The notes beneath the pieces were generated by a model, which ran no database searches, was not told the DNA's origin, and saw nothing but the letters and a program-made list of their open reading frames with translations. A stretch of DNA of 64,000 nucleotides from Barnesiella intestinihominis YIT 11860 (GTDB lineage Bacteria; Bacteroidota; Bacteroidia; Bacteroidales; Barnesiellaceae). Within the stretch, counting starts at the first letter, position 1. Every line of letters begins with the position of its first letter. A program made the position numbers and the translations under genes. The stretch covers positions 44,931 through 108,930 of the forward strand of contig NZ_JH815206.1 in assembly GCF_000296465.1 (NCBI RefSeq). Direction: 5' to 3'. This document shows, in pieces, positions 28,322 to 37,945 of the stretch.

Positions 28322-28649
28322 GATATAGGGGTTTTAACATTGTTCTTAATGATACGGAAAACGGAGTAAACGGTAAAAACATCGAACTTCTCCCGACGAA
28401 TACCAAGCGTACCCTGCCCGCATTTTAGTATAACAAAGATAACGGAAATAAAGACAGAAACAAATTTTATTCATAAAGCTGTTTCAAATTTTTTCAACGA
28501 TGTATTTGAAGCGGTTTATAAAAATTTTAATAATATAACAGATTAAAACGAACCCGTGACGACTCGTTTACACCATTAAAATTTTTTATAACTTTGTGCC
28601 CGTTTCGGGAATTACCGTTACACAAGTCGATACAAAAATTCCAAAGATT
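28322..28649. other. divergent promoter region between rnr and the repeat protein gene
   Basis: 328 bases without a gene. On the minus strand TATCTTTG (28434-28441) with TTTG (28461-28464) at a 19-base spacing is the rnr promoter. On the plus strand TAACTTTG (28589-28596) is the -7 box of the next gene. Confidence 0.6.
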
Positions 28650-29696
28650 ATGAAAATGAAAAAAATCCAATCTGTTTTTATCATTCTCTTAACCGTTTTC
28701 CACTTATCCGCCCAAATGAATCAAGGGAAATACGTCCCTTTCCATTTCAGTTTCATGCCTCCGCTGAGTTCCAATGGAATAAATGCATCGCAATACACCA
28801 ACGGAGCCTCTTTCAGTATATTGGCAGGTATGTCTGCTAACGAAAGGAATTTTACATTTGCCTCGATCAGTAATGTCATAGCCAACGAAGCCCGGGGATT
28901 ACAATTTGCCGGCATATCCAATTATATAGGCAAACAGGGACAAGGTGTCGCCTTCGCCGGAATCACCAATATTACCAAAGGAACTTACAAAGGTGTACAA
29001 CTCGCCGGAATCACCAATTACTCGGCGGGAGAATCGAGAGGCATCGCTTTTGCCGGATTGAACAACGCCATAAATGGAAATTTCAAAGGTGTACAATTTG
29101 CCGGATTACTCAATACCTCGAAAGATATAACCGGCCTGCAATTCGCAGGGCTCCTTAATATCGCCGGGAAAGTCCGAGGAGTACAATTCGCCGGACTTCT
29201 TAATATCGCCGAAGAAAGCGATTGCCCCATTGGGCTCGTCAATATAGTCAAGCGCGGAGAGATGGGCATAGCCCTCACTTATGACATATTGGGTAACGGT
29301 ATCGTCTCGTTCCGCTCAGGAGGGAAATACACATACGGTATTATCGGTTTCGGATATAACCACAAATTATCCGGCAACAACAAGACCGTTGCGGAAACTG
29401 GATACGGTGTATACATACCTTGTTACTCTTGGTTTCAGATAAACAATGAATTTAAAGTAACTTCCACGGCAACCTCCGATAAACCCTTTTTAAACGCAAG
29501 TTATTCCTTACTACCTTCGTTCAAAATAAAAAAGCACTATAACATATTCGGCGGAGCGAGTCTCAATTATTCGACAACCACCGAGATGGACAACCAAACG
29601 CTATTTCCGCAGAACAACTTGTGGAAAAAGCAAACCGACAATCGGCTGCGACAACTGTTCATCGGCTATCTGGTAGGCATTCAATACATCTTTTAG
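28650..29696 (+). CDS. exported protein with FAGI/LxN repeats
   Basis: The ATG at 28650 gives 348 residues with a cleavable signal (MKMKKIQSVFIILLTVFHLSAQ); the frame upstream begins at a GTG overlapping the promoter. From about residue 60 to 195 the chain repeats a 13-16 residue unit of the kind G-V-Q-F-A-G-L-L-N-I-A (at least nine copies, such as GLQFAGISN, GVAFAGITN, GVQLAGITN, GIAFAGLNN, GVQFAGLLN). This would form a regular beta-solenoid-like stack. The C-terminal third looks like an outer-membrane beta barrel ending in LRQLFIGYLVGIQYIF, with aromatic last residue. Probably a surface or outer-membrane protein; function unknown. Confidence 0.75.
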   Translation: MKMKKIQSVFIILLTVFHLSAQMNQGKYVPFHFSFMPPLSSNGINASQYTNGASFSILAGMSANERNFTFASISNVIANEARGLQFAGISNYIGKQGQGVAFAGITNITKGTYKGVQLAGITNYSAGESRGIAFAGLNNAINGNFKGVQFAGLLNTSKDITGLQFAGLLNIAGKVRGVQFAGLLNIAEESDCPIGLVNIVKRGEMGIALTYDILGNGIVSFRSGGKYTYGIIGFGYNHKLSGNNKTVAETGYGVYIPCYSWFQINNEFKVTSTATSDKPFLNASYSLLPSFKIKKHYNIFGGASLNYSTTTEMDNQTLFPQNNLWKKQTDNRLRQLFIGYLVGIQYIF

Positions 29697-29735
29697 CAAC
29701 CGGTCGCTACTCTTTCATCGATTAAATTAGCTCTA

Positions 29736-29779
29736 AACATCGATTTACCATACACGATGGTGTATGGTAAATCGATGTT
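29736..29779 (+). terminator. perfect 20-bp hairpin without T tract
   Basis: AACATCGATTTACCATACAC (29736-29755) and its exact complement (29760-29779) around a GATG loop, 40 bases after the repeat protein gene. No T run follows on either strand, so it may be a bidirectional terminator, a transcript-end stabiliser or a protein-binding palindrome. Confidence 0.5.
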
Positions 29780-29879
29780 CTCATGGAACGGAGACGGATT
29801 ATCTCCTGAAAAAAATTTTTATCGTTACTTCGGTAAATTTAAATTCTGAAAACAATAAATTCGCTATTTTTGTATAAAA

Positions 29880-29945
29880 CGAAAATAGATACGCCTCGGT
29901 ACAATCAAACGGATTTGCTTCTACTTTCGGCTTGTACTATCTTTG
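29880..29945 (+). promoter_or_regulatory. promoter of antiporter 2, clearest copy of the long promoter-like repeat
   Basis: Blocks in order: CGAAAATAGATACGCCTCGG, TACAATCAAACGG, TTTGCTTCTACTTTCGG, CTTGTACTATCTTTG. TTTG at 29914-29917 and TATCTTTG at 29938-29945 are separated by 20 bases, and the ATG follows 22 bases later. A further TATTTTTG occurs just upstream (about 29869-29876). Confidence 0.75.
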
Positions 29946-29967
29946 CAAAACAAATAAAGTGAAATCC

Positions 29968-32106
29968 ATGACTGCCCTACTCGACCTCAGGGAACATCTA
30001 CCGATAACCAATCCCACGTGGATATTCTTTCTCGTGCTCTGCATCATTTTATTTGCCCCCGTATTGTTGAATAAACTGAAAATACCTCATCTCATCGGTA
30101 TGATTCTGGCCGGTATTCTCATCGGTGAGCATGGATTCGATATCTTGGCCCGCGACAGCAGTTTCGAATTGTTCGGACAGGTGGGACTCTACTACATCAT
30201 GTTCTTAGCCGGCTTGGAAATGAATATGGAAGACTTTCCGGCTATCCGGGGCAAAGCCATCGTATTTGGGATACTCGCCTTTATCATTCCTATCGTCTTG
30301 GGCTTTTTCAGCAACATACTCATCTTGAAATATGGTATTGTCTCTTCCATCTTGCTGGCGAGTATGTACGCCTCGCACACCCTCATTTCCTATCCCATCG
30401 TTACCCGATACGGAGTCTCCCGGCACAGATGCGTCAGTATAGCCGTAGGGGCCACTGCCATTACCGACAGTCTCACCCTACTGGTTCTCGCCATCGTCGG
30501 AAGCATGTACAGAACCGACAGTGTAGACAGTTGGTCTCGGTTGGAATTAATTCTTAAAGTCTCTCTGATGGGACTTTTCATCATCTACTCCTTCCCTCGC
30601 ATCGGACGTTGGTTTTTACGGAAATACGAAGACGGTATCGTGCAATTCATCTTCATTCTGGCAATGGTTTTCCTCGCTGCCGGTTTAATGGAACTGGTCG
30701 GAATGGAAGGCATACTTGGAGCGTTCTTTGCGGGACTGGTACTGAACCGCCTCATTCCCCCGGTCTCTCCTTTAAGAAATTACCTCGAATTTGTCGGTAA
30801 CGCCCTATTCATTCCCTATTTCCTCATCGGCGTAGGTATGCTAATCGATGTACGAGTATTTTTCGGCCATATAGAATCTATGAAAGTAGCCGCCGTAATG
30901 ACCCTCATGGCCCTTAGTACCAAATGGATTGCAGCATGGACCACCCAGAAAATCTACGGCATGAAGAGAATCGAACGGCAACTGATGTTCGGACTAAGCA
31001 ATGCTCAGGCAGCGGCAACTCTCGCTGCCGTTCTTGTAGGATACAACATCGTTTTACCGGACGGTAGCCGTCTGCTCAACGACGATGTCCTCAACGGTAC
31101 GATCGTGCTTATTCTCATTACATGCATCATCAGTTCGATAACGACCGACATTGCTGCCCGAAAAATGGCTCTGAGCGAATTGCCGCCCGATGATACGCAA
31201 TCGGGTACGGACAACGAAAAAATACTCATTTCATTCAGTAATCAGAAAAACGTTAAAAACCTTATCTATTTGGCCTTACTCGTCAGCAACCCTAAAAAGA
31301 TACACGGGCTGGTCGGGTTACACGTAATGTATGATAATTGCAGTGAAACAGACCGCGAACAAGGGAAAAAACTTTTACTGCAAGCACAAGAAGTCGCGGC
31401 GAAAGCAGACGTAACGCTACAAACTCAAAACCGGTTAGCGACTAACTTATCAAACGGAATACTTCATGCTTCGAAAGAAAACGATGCCTCCGAGATTATC
31501 GTCGGACTACACATACGAGCCACACAAGACGAATCGTTCTTCGGCCCCGTACTGCTCAATCTACTGAACAAAATGGATCGTCAAATCATGATTCTCCATG
31601 CCGTCACGCCGATAAACAGAGTACACAACATTCATGTCGCTATCCCGGAAAATGCAGAATATGAAGCTGGATTTTACCGGTGGACAGAACGCATCGCCCG
31701 AATGGGAGAGAATACAGGCCGGCGAATTTTCTATCACGGTCACGCCAAAACCCTGTCTCTAATACAAGCCTATCTGCAACGCTATCATACCAGCGTATTA
31801 TACGAAATGCAGGAAACCGACGGAGGCAACGAATTAAAGCGTCTATCAACAGAATTACAACCCGACGACCTCATGGTAATCATCATGGCCCGACACGGCT
31901 CTGTTTCTTTCCGGCCTTCGCTCGAACACGTCCCGCATCAAATCAATGCCTATTACACAGATAAAAATTTCATATTACTCTTCCCCGACAGCTATGCTCC
32001 TGCTTCTCCCGAACTTACGTTCGTAGAGCTACACGGCACACGAGGAACTTATGAAAAGAAAAAAGGCTGGCTCGATTTCCTGTGGAAAAAAGAAGAACAA
32101 AATTAA
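29968..32106 (+). CDS. cation:proton antiporter 2, CPA2/KefB type, with Usp-like C-terminus
   Basis: 712 residues from ATG 29968; the TTG at 29932 lies in the promoter and is not used. Domain order is as in the paralogue at 9672: exchanger domain (FLVLCIILFAPVLLNKLKIPHLIGM, ARDSSFELFGQVGLYYIMFLAGLE, FFAGLVLNRL, FIPYFLIGVGMLIDVR) and a soluble Usp-like half from about residue 410. Its TAA stop (32104-32106) coincides with the left target-site repeat of MITE copy 2, so the final codons may have been set by that insertion. The two antiporters probably arose by duplication and may differ in ion or regulation. Confidence 0.92.
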   Translation: MTALLDLREHLPITNPTWIFFLVLCIILFAPVLLNKLKIPHLIGMILAGILIGEHGFDILARDSSFELFGQVGLYYIMFLAGLEMNMEDFPAIRGKAIVFGILAFIIPIVLGFFSNILILKYGIVSSILLASMYASHTLISYPIVTRYGVSRHRCVSIAVGATAITDSLTLLVLAIVGSMYRTDSVDSWSRLELILKVSLMGLFIIYSFPRIGRWFLRKYEDGIVQFIFILAMVFLAAGLMELVGMEGILGAFFAGLVLNRLIPPVSPLRNYLEFVGNALFIPYFLIGVGMLIDVRVFFGHIESMKVAAVMTLMALSTKWIAAWTTQKIYGMKRIERQLMFGLSNAQAAATLAAVLVGYNIVLPDGSRLLNDDVLNGTIVLILITCIISSITTDIAARKMALSELPPDDTQSGTDNEKILISFSNQKNVKNLIYLALLVSNPKKIHGLVGLHVMYDNCSETDREQGKKLLLQAQEVAAKADVTLQTQNRLATNLSNGILHASKENDASEIIVGLHIRATQDESFFGPVLLNLLNKMDRQIMILHAVTPINRVHNIHVAIPENAEYEAGFYRWTERIARMGENTGRRIFYHGHAKTLSLIQAYLQRYHTSVLYEMQETDGGNELKRLSTELQPDDLMVIIMARHGSVSFRPSLEHVPHQINAYYTDKNFILLFPDSYAPASPELTFVELHGTRGTYEKKKGWLDFLWKKEEQN

Positions 32107-32300
32107 GAAGCTGTTTTAAATTTATTCCGAGACAGATTGAGACCTATGTTGAAGCAGATTAGAGTCCGAGATATGCAGTCAATAGCGGGCTATTGACAAA
32201 AATCAAGGGGTTCAAGATGCGAGACAGGAGCTCAATATGGCCGGAACATACCTGCTTGAAATGATAATATTATTTCTCAATAAATTTATAAAACAGCTTC
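32107..32300 (+). mobile_element. MITE-like element, copy 2
   Basis: 194 bp. Left end GAAGCTGTTTTAAATTTAT, right end the complement with a two-base insertion (ATAAATTTATAAAACAGCTTC split by TA), flanked by TAA on both sides (32104-32106, 32301-32303). The interior is about 95 percent like copies 1 and 3 by eye; its coding-like frame has one TAG. The left flank is the antiporter stop codon. Confidence 0.8.
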
Positions 32301-32406
32301 TAAGATTCAAGAAAAAAATCGAATTTCCCATGCCGCAACAGAAAGCGGGTTCGAAAATATTCACGAGAACAAAAAAGATACAACCGACCAGAGCGCAATC
32401 ACGAAT

Positions 32407-32676
32407 TCAGAGAATCGTAAGCAATCCGAATCCCATACCCAAATAAAGAAACATAGTTATCAACGACCAAGCGAAACGAGCTTTGACAAATGGCTCCTGC
32501 CTCTCTTTACAACGGGAAGGATAGCGCAATACTCCCGCCATAGGCAAAATAAACAAAATAGCTGTAACCCATTGCAACCACACAATGTCGTAATACAGTC
32601 CCAACAAAAATGTGCCGAAGACAAAAAATGCCGCCAGCTCCATATACCCTAAGCTATTCAACGCTTTCCGTTCCAT
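32407..32676 (-). CDS. small membrane protein of unknown function
   Basis: 89 residues with three hydrophobic segments (about 12-28, 33-50, 70-88) and a basic loop YPSRCKERQEPFVKAR between the second and third. ATG start, downstream of gyrB in the same direction but separated from it by a terminator. No family recognised. Coding potential is supported by its composition and by the lack of any other explanation for the region; moderate confidence. Confidence 0.5.
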   Translation of the reverse strand: MERKALNSLGYMELAAFFVFGTFLLGLYYDIVWLQWVTAILFILPMAGVLRYPSRCKERQEPFVKARFAWSLITMFLYLGMGFGLLTIL

Positions 32677-32760
32677 AACGAATCCCTATCCATCGATAAA
32701 CCGACAGGGAAAAACATTCCCCTATCGATACCATTTTCAAATCCTTCTATTTAAAACAGA

Positions 32761-32787
32761 GTCAGCCCGATTTCGTATCGGGCTGAC
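32761..32787 (-). terminator. terminator of gyrB
   Basis: GTCAGCCCGAT (32761-32771) and ATCGGGCTGAC (32777-32787) with a 5-base loop; the minus strand continues TCTGTTTTAAA. It lies 15 bases after the gyrB stop. Confidence 0.85.
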
Positions 32788-32802
32788 CTATATCGCATCG
32801 AA

Positions 32803-34818
<2,016 letters not shown>

Positions 34819-34871
34819 TCAACAGGAAACACTTAAAATCCGGCTCAAACGGCCGGCTTCCCACCAACAAA

Positions 34872-34879
34872 CAAAAATA
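34872..34879 (-). promoter_or_regulatory. -7 box of gyrB
   Basis: TATTTTTG on the minus strand, 114 bases upstream of the gyrB ATG. The leader contains a small GCCGGCCG...GCCGG inverted repeat. No -33 TTTG at the expected distance. Confidence 0.45.
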
Positions 34880-35690
34880 CACAAAAAAGTTGGAATAGCG
34901 AAATAATCCGGGTGGAAATAATCACACCGACGTTTCTCTCAAATCATAGCCCCGACCAGACATTGTGAATCCAAACAGCAAATTCAAACATAAGGATAAA
35001 AACAAAAACCCATCTGACAGAAAGCACCTTATTCACAAAAAGATATAAATCATATACACTATGAACCTGAAAAATGACATCAATCAATAACAGGAAAGGA
35101 AATGAAAACAATAAATCCACTGGGGTGATTTTAAAAATTAACCCTCTCGCCCATCGCCCCCCCCCTATACCGTTATGCGACACAACAGGAGAATTAATAT
35201 AAACAGACTGATGAGATGTCGTTTTCGCCCCCTCCTTCTCTACGTGCCACCTCCCCTATTGTATATTCCCATTAATCATTATAAATTTGAAAAAGAAAGA
35301 CATCAGAGTATGACATAAGTCCGACTCCCATTTGGTCCACGAGACCGAGCCATATGTTCCGTCCCCATACTCTTTACATATGGCTGCGCCGTGCCCCGTA
35401 GCTTTACGGGGTGTTTTGCTATGCAAAATATAGGGGAGGTGTCACGTAGTGACGGAGGGATTGGAAAATACCGGCAGTAAAGGTGGCAGAAGTCAGGACT
35501 CCTCTCTCCCTCTGCTCATCACAGATGAGATAGGGGGAGTGTCCATAGGGCGAGGGGGTTGAAAAAATTATATAATCTTTGATTGGAAGGTTAGAAGTAT
35601 AAAAGGACAATTCTCACTGATTTTTACTGTACCGAGGTAATTCCCATCAAAAAAAAAGACACCCCATGACAAAGATACCACATATCTAAA
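34880..35690. repeat. gene-free gap with hairpin-repeat cluster B and a C9 tract
   Basis: No convincing gene lies between gyrB and the tRNA-Glu terminator. 35157-35165 is a run of nine C. From about 35220 to 35630 there are two or more units of the modular hairpin family: CCCGTAGCTTTACGGGG (35396-35412), TTTTGCTATGCAAAA, TAGGGGAGGTGTC; and CTCATCACAGATGAGATAGG (35515-35534) with TAGGGGGAGTGTCC and GGGGGTT. The tail 35558-35630 repeats that at 12578-12650. Confidence 0.65.
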
Positions 35691-35691
35691 C

Positions 35692-35722
35692 AAAAAAATG
35701 CGACAGATTTTTCTGTCGCATT
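35692..35722 (-). terminator. terminator of the tRNA-Glu/rpsT/tRNA-Glu transcript
   Basis: AATGCGACAGA and TCTGTCGCATT (35697-35707, 35712-35722) around TTTT; on the minus strand it is followed by TTTTTTTG. It begins two bases beyond the tRNA 3' end. Confidence 0.88.
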
Positions 35723-35724
35723 CG

Positions 35725-35796
35725 TAGCCCATAGGAGAATCGAACTCCTCTTTCAAGAATGAAAATCTTGCGTCCTAGCCGATAGACGAATGGGCC
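35725..35796 (-). tRNA. tRNA-Glu (anticodon TTC), copy 1
   Basis: 72 bases on the minus strand. Acceptor GGCCCAT pairs with ATGGGCT (first pair G-U), anticodon stem CAAGA/TCTTG with loop TTTTCAT giving anticodon TTC, T arm GGAGTTCGATTCTCC, discriminator A. CCA is not encoded. Identical over its full length to the copy at 36133-36204. Confidence 0.95.
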
Positions 35797-35844
35797 ATAC
35801 CTATCCCCGACAAGGAAAACCTTGCCGATTTTAATTTCAAGGAA

Positions 35845-36096
35845 TTACAACTTATTAACGTGTAAAGCCAATTTCGATTTCAAGTTAGCAGCTTTGTTCT
35901 TATGAATCACATTCTTTTTAGCCAACTTATCCAACATCGAACTAACTTTTACATACAAAGCGGCAGCTTCTTCCTTCACAGTAGTAGCACGCAATTTACG
36001 AACGGCATTACGAGCAGTCTTTGCATAGTAACGGTTACGCAAATTTCTCACTTGTGTTTGTCTGATTCTTTTTTCCGACGATTTATGATTTGCCAT
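35845..36096 (-). CDS. rpsT: 30S ribosomal protein S20
   Basis: 83 residues, basic, with the S20 pattern [15 protein letters not shown] at the N-terminus, [18 protein letters not shown], and [15 protein letters not shown] near the C-terminus. Binds 16S rRNA early in small-subunit assembly. It is enclosed between two identical tRNA-Glu genes in the same orientation, 36 bases from the upstream and 48 from the downstream one, so all three are probably cut from a single transcript. Confidence 0.98.
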   Translation of the reverse strand: MANHKSSEKRIRQTQVRNLRNRYYAKTARNAVRKLRATTVKEEAAALYVKVSSMLDKLAKKNVIHKNKAANLKSKLALHVNKL

Positions 36097-36132
36097 CTCA
36101 ATAGTCTCCTAATAATTATATTTTTATATTCG

Positions 36133-36204
36133 TAGCCCATAGGAGAATCGAACTCCTCTTTCAAGAATGAAAATCTTGCGTCCTAGCCGATAGACGAATG
36201 GGCC
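36133..36204 (-). tRNA. tRNA-Glu (anticodon TTC), copy 2
   Basis: Identical in all 72 bases to copy 1, and the identity extends several bases into the 3' trailer (CGAAT on the minus strand). First gene of the tRNA-rpsT-tRNA transcript. Confidence 0.95.
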
Positions 36205-36261
36205 CTTGATAAAAATGCGCCTTAGATATATAAAGTAAGGCGCCCTTTCCAAATGCGAGTG

Positions 36262-36292
36262 CAAATATAGAGCTGTTTTTTGAATTGACAAA
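36262..36292 (-). promoter_or_regulatory. promoter of the tRNA-Glu/rpsT transcript
   Basis: Minus strand TTTG (36289-36292), 19-base spacer, TATATTTG (36262-36269), 58 bases before the mature tRNA 5' end. Confidence 0.7.
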
Positions 36293-36488
36293 ATTTTTAC
36301 CTAAAAATCTTTCATTTACCTTTCTATCGCATACAATCTGCACGGACTTTCCCGCTCGAACAGGAACTACTGCCCCTAAAAACTACTACGATCTACATTA
36401 GTAATTTTTATTATAGGCTCTACCCTATATTAAAAAACTACTTGTCGCTGTTACCCTGCATTATAATAGCCTCCGACCTCCCTTTTCG

Positions 36489-36599
36489 TTAGCAGCCAGC
36501 CCTATTCAATCCTGCGGGCATAGTCAATGCTGCCCCCGCTAATGTCGTTGTTTTAAGAAATCCACGACGACCGATTTCCGTTTTATTGACCTCTTTCAT
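36489..36599 (-). pseudogene. truncated Tat signal peptide of a lost oxidoreductase
   Basis: A 36-codon frame starting at ATG 36599, only 5 bases after the acetyltransferase stop: it reads MKEVNKTEIGRRGFLKTTTL then AGAALTMPAGLNRAGC and stops. GRRGFLK followed by an Ala-rich hydrophobic segment is a twin-arginine signal; in Bacteroidales such a leader commonly precedes an aldo/keto reductase next to flavodoxin, cupin and AraC genes like those here. Nothing resembling the mature enzyme was found between 36205 and 36488 in any minus-strand frame, so the body appears deleted rather than frameshifted. Confidence 0.6.
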
Positions 36600-36604
36600 A
36601 TCGA

Positions 36605-37174
36605 TTATTTTTTCAACTCTTTTATAATCCGAGCAGGATTACCTGCGACAACTGTCATAGGCGGCACATCTTTGGTCACCACACTATTCGCCCCCACGAT
36701 AGCCCCGTATCCTATTCTCACTCCGGGGAGAATCGTAGCATTGATTCCGACCCAAACTCTATCTTCAAGAACAACAGGGCGACCATAAGTCGCATCCCGA
36801 TTTTCCGGGTCGGGATCATGGTTAATGGTAATAATATTCACTTTCGGCCCCAAAAAGACATTTTCACCGAGAGTAATACCCCCTCGCCCGAAAAACGTAC
36901 AACACTGTTGAATAAAGCAACCCTTCCCTATTTTTATGTGTTTCCCATAATCCACATAAAACGGTGGCAACAAAGTAATAGATTCGTCCACTTCACACCC
37001 GAGAATTACACTCAATATCCGACGCACCTCATCGGGCGTATGATAACCGGTATTCAATTCGGTCGCCATTTTCATAGTATCCCAAATGGCATTTATCAAT
37101 TCATCGTATCCCGGATCCGACGGGGAAACCATCTCTCCGTTCAGATCTCTTTCAAAAATAGTATGAGCATTCAT
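36605..37174 (-). CDS. maltose/galactoside O-acetyltransferase family protein
   Basis: 189 residues from ATG 37174 (MNAHTIFERDLNGE); the longer frame begins inside a terminator and was not used. N-terminal Mac domain (about 5-60) and left-handed beta-helix hexapeptide repeats (about 75-185): FVDYGKHIKIG, GITLGENVFLGPKVNIITINHDPDP with the catalytic His, VWVGINATILPGVRIGYGAIVGANSVVTKDV. Transfers acetyl from acetyl-CoA to a sugar hydroxyl. It has its own promoter (TAACTTTG, minus strand, 37198-37205), lying directly after the flavodoxin terminator. Confidence 0.92.
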   Translation of the reverse strand: MNAHTIFERDLNGEMVSPSDPGYDELINAIWDTMKMATELNTGYHTPDEVRRILSVILGCEVDESITLLPPFYVDYGKHIKIGKGCFIQQCCTFFGRGGITLGENVFLGPKVNIITINHDPDPENRDATYGRPVVLEDRVWVGINATILPGVRIGYGAIVGANSVVTKDVPPMTVVAGNPARIIKELKK

Positions 37175-37197
37175 AATAATCTGTTTTATATCCGTTA

Positions 37198-37240
37198 CAA
37201 AGTTAAAAAGAAAGCCCCGTGGCAACTTTGCCACAGGGCT
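37198..37240 (-). terminator. flavodoxin terminator overlapping the acetyltransferase promoter
   Basis: AGCCC-GTGGCAA and TTGCCAC-GGGCT arms (37213-37225, 37228-37240, one mismatch) form a stem; the minus strand continues TTTCTTTTTAACTTTG. The T tract runs straight into TAACTTTG (37198-37205), a -7 box 24 bases before the acetyltransferase ATG. Confidence 0.75.
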
Positions 37241-37284
37241 CAAAACTCTTTGTCATAAAGCTCGATTCTTCGAGATAACGGCTT

Positions 37285-37872
37285 TCACCGACTTCCCTTT
37301 TTAGTATTTTCAACGACCTGCTTAGCCCATTCGGTAGCCACCGCAACGCCTCCGTTGAGTAACTTGCCGTCGTTCCAAGTCACGTTTGGATAAAGTTTCC
37401 TGAGCTGTCTTACACTATGGGCTATCGAACTTCCTCCGGAAGTAGCGAACGGGATAACGGTTTTACCGGAAAAATCGTATTTTTCAAGAAACGTATTGAC
37501 CGGACGCGGACACAAGTCCCACCAAATAGGATAGCCGAGAAATACGATATCGTAATCTTTCATATCGAGAGGCTCCCCACCCAGTTCGGGGCGAGAATCC
37601 TCGTCGGCCATTTCGACCGAACTCCGGCTCGACTTGTCATTCCAATCGAGATCGGCCGAAGTATAGACCTCGGCAGGAGTAATCCGGTAAAGCCGGCCAT
37701 CGACCGCACCGGCAATAGATTCTGCCACCCTCCCGGTAGTTCCGGTACAAGAAAAATAGACCACAAGAATTTTCTTACTCACCGGTTCGGTGGTATCTGT
37801 CGCCTGTCGTTGAGTTTGTGACGAACAACTAAAACTGAGAATACTCATAAGTATCAATACTATCTGTTTCAT
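37285..37872 (-). CDS. flavodoxin-domain lipoprotein
   Basis: 195 residues from ATG 37872, with a lipoprotein signal MKQIVLILMSILSFSC. The flavodoxin fold starts at about residue 33: ILVVYFSCTGTTGRVAESIA is the FMN phosphate loop, DYDIVFLGYPIWWDLCPRPV the second FMN contact, and IPFATSGGSSI the third. An exported flavodoxin-like protein would carry electrons outside the cytoplasm, or the signal may be an uncleaved anchor. It follows the CMD/cupin gene closely and precedes the acetyltransferase gene. Confidence 0.88.
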   Translation of the reverse strand: MKQIVLILMSILSFSCSSQTQRQATDTTEPVSKKILVVYFSCTGTTGRVAESIAGAVDGRLYRITPAEVYTSADLDWNDKSSRSSVEMADEDSRPELGGEPLDMKDYDIVFLGYPIWWDLCPRPVNTFLEKYDFSGKTVIPFATSGGSSIAHSVRQLRKLYPNVTWNDGKLLNGGVAVATEWAKQVVENTKKGSR

Positions 37873-37945
37873 ACTATATTCATTTTGAAATAAACTACAA
37901 GCCGAGAAAAAGACAAACTTGTTCGAGCTATTTCGAGGCTCAGCG

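Noticed and set aside
34944..35183. 79-codon minus-strand frame with hydrophobic residues upstream of gyrB
   Set aside because: GTG start, a C9 run near its 5' end, no recognised family and no ribosome-binding signal. It is mentioned as a finding only because of the tract.
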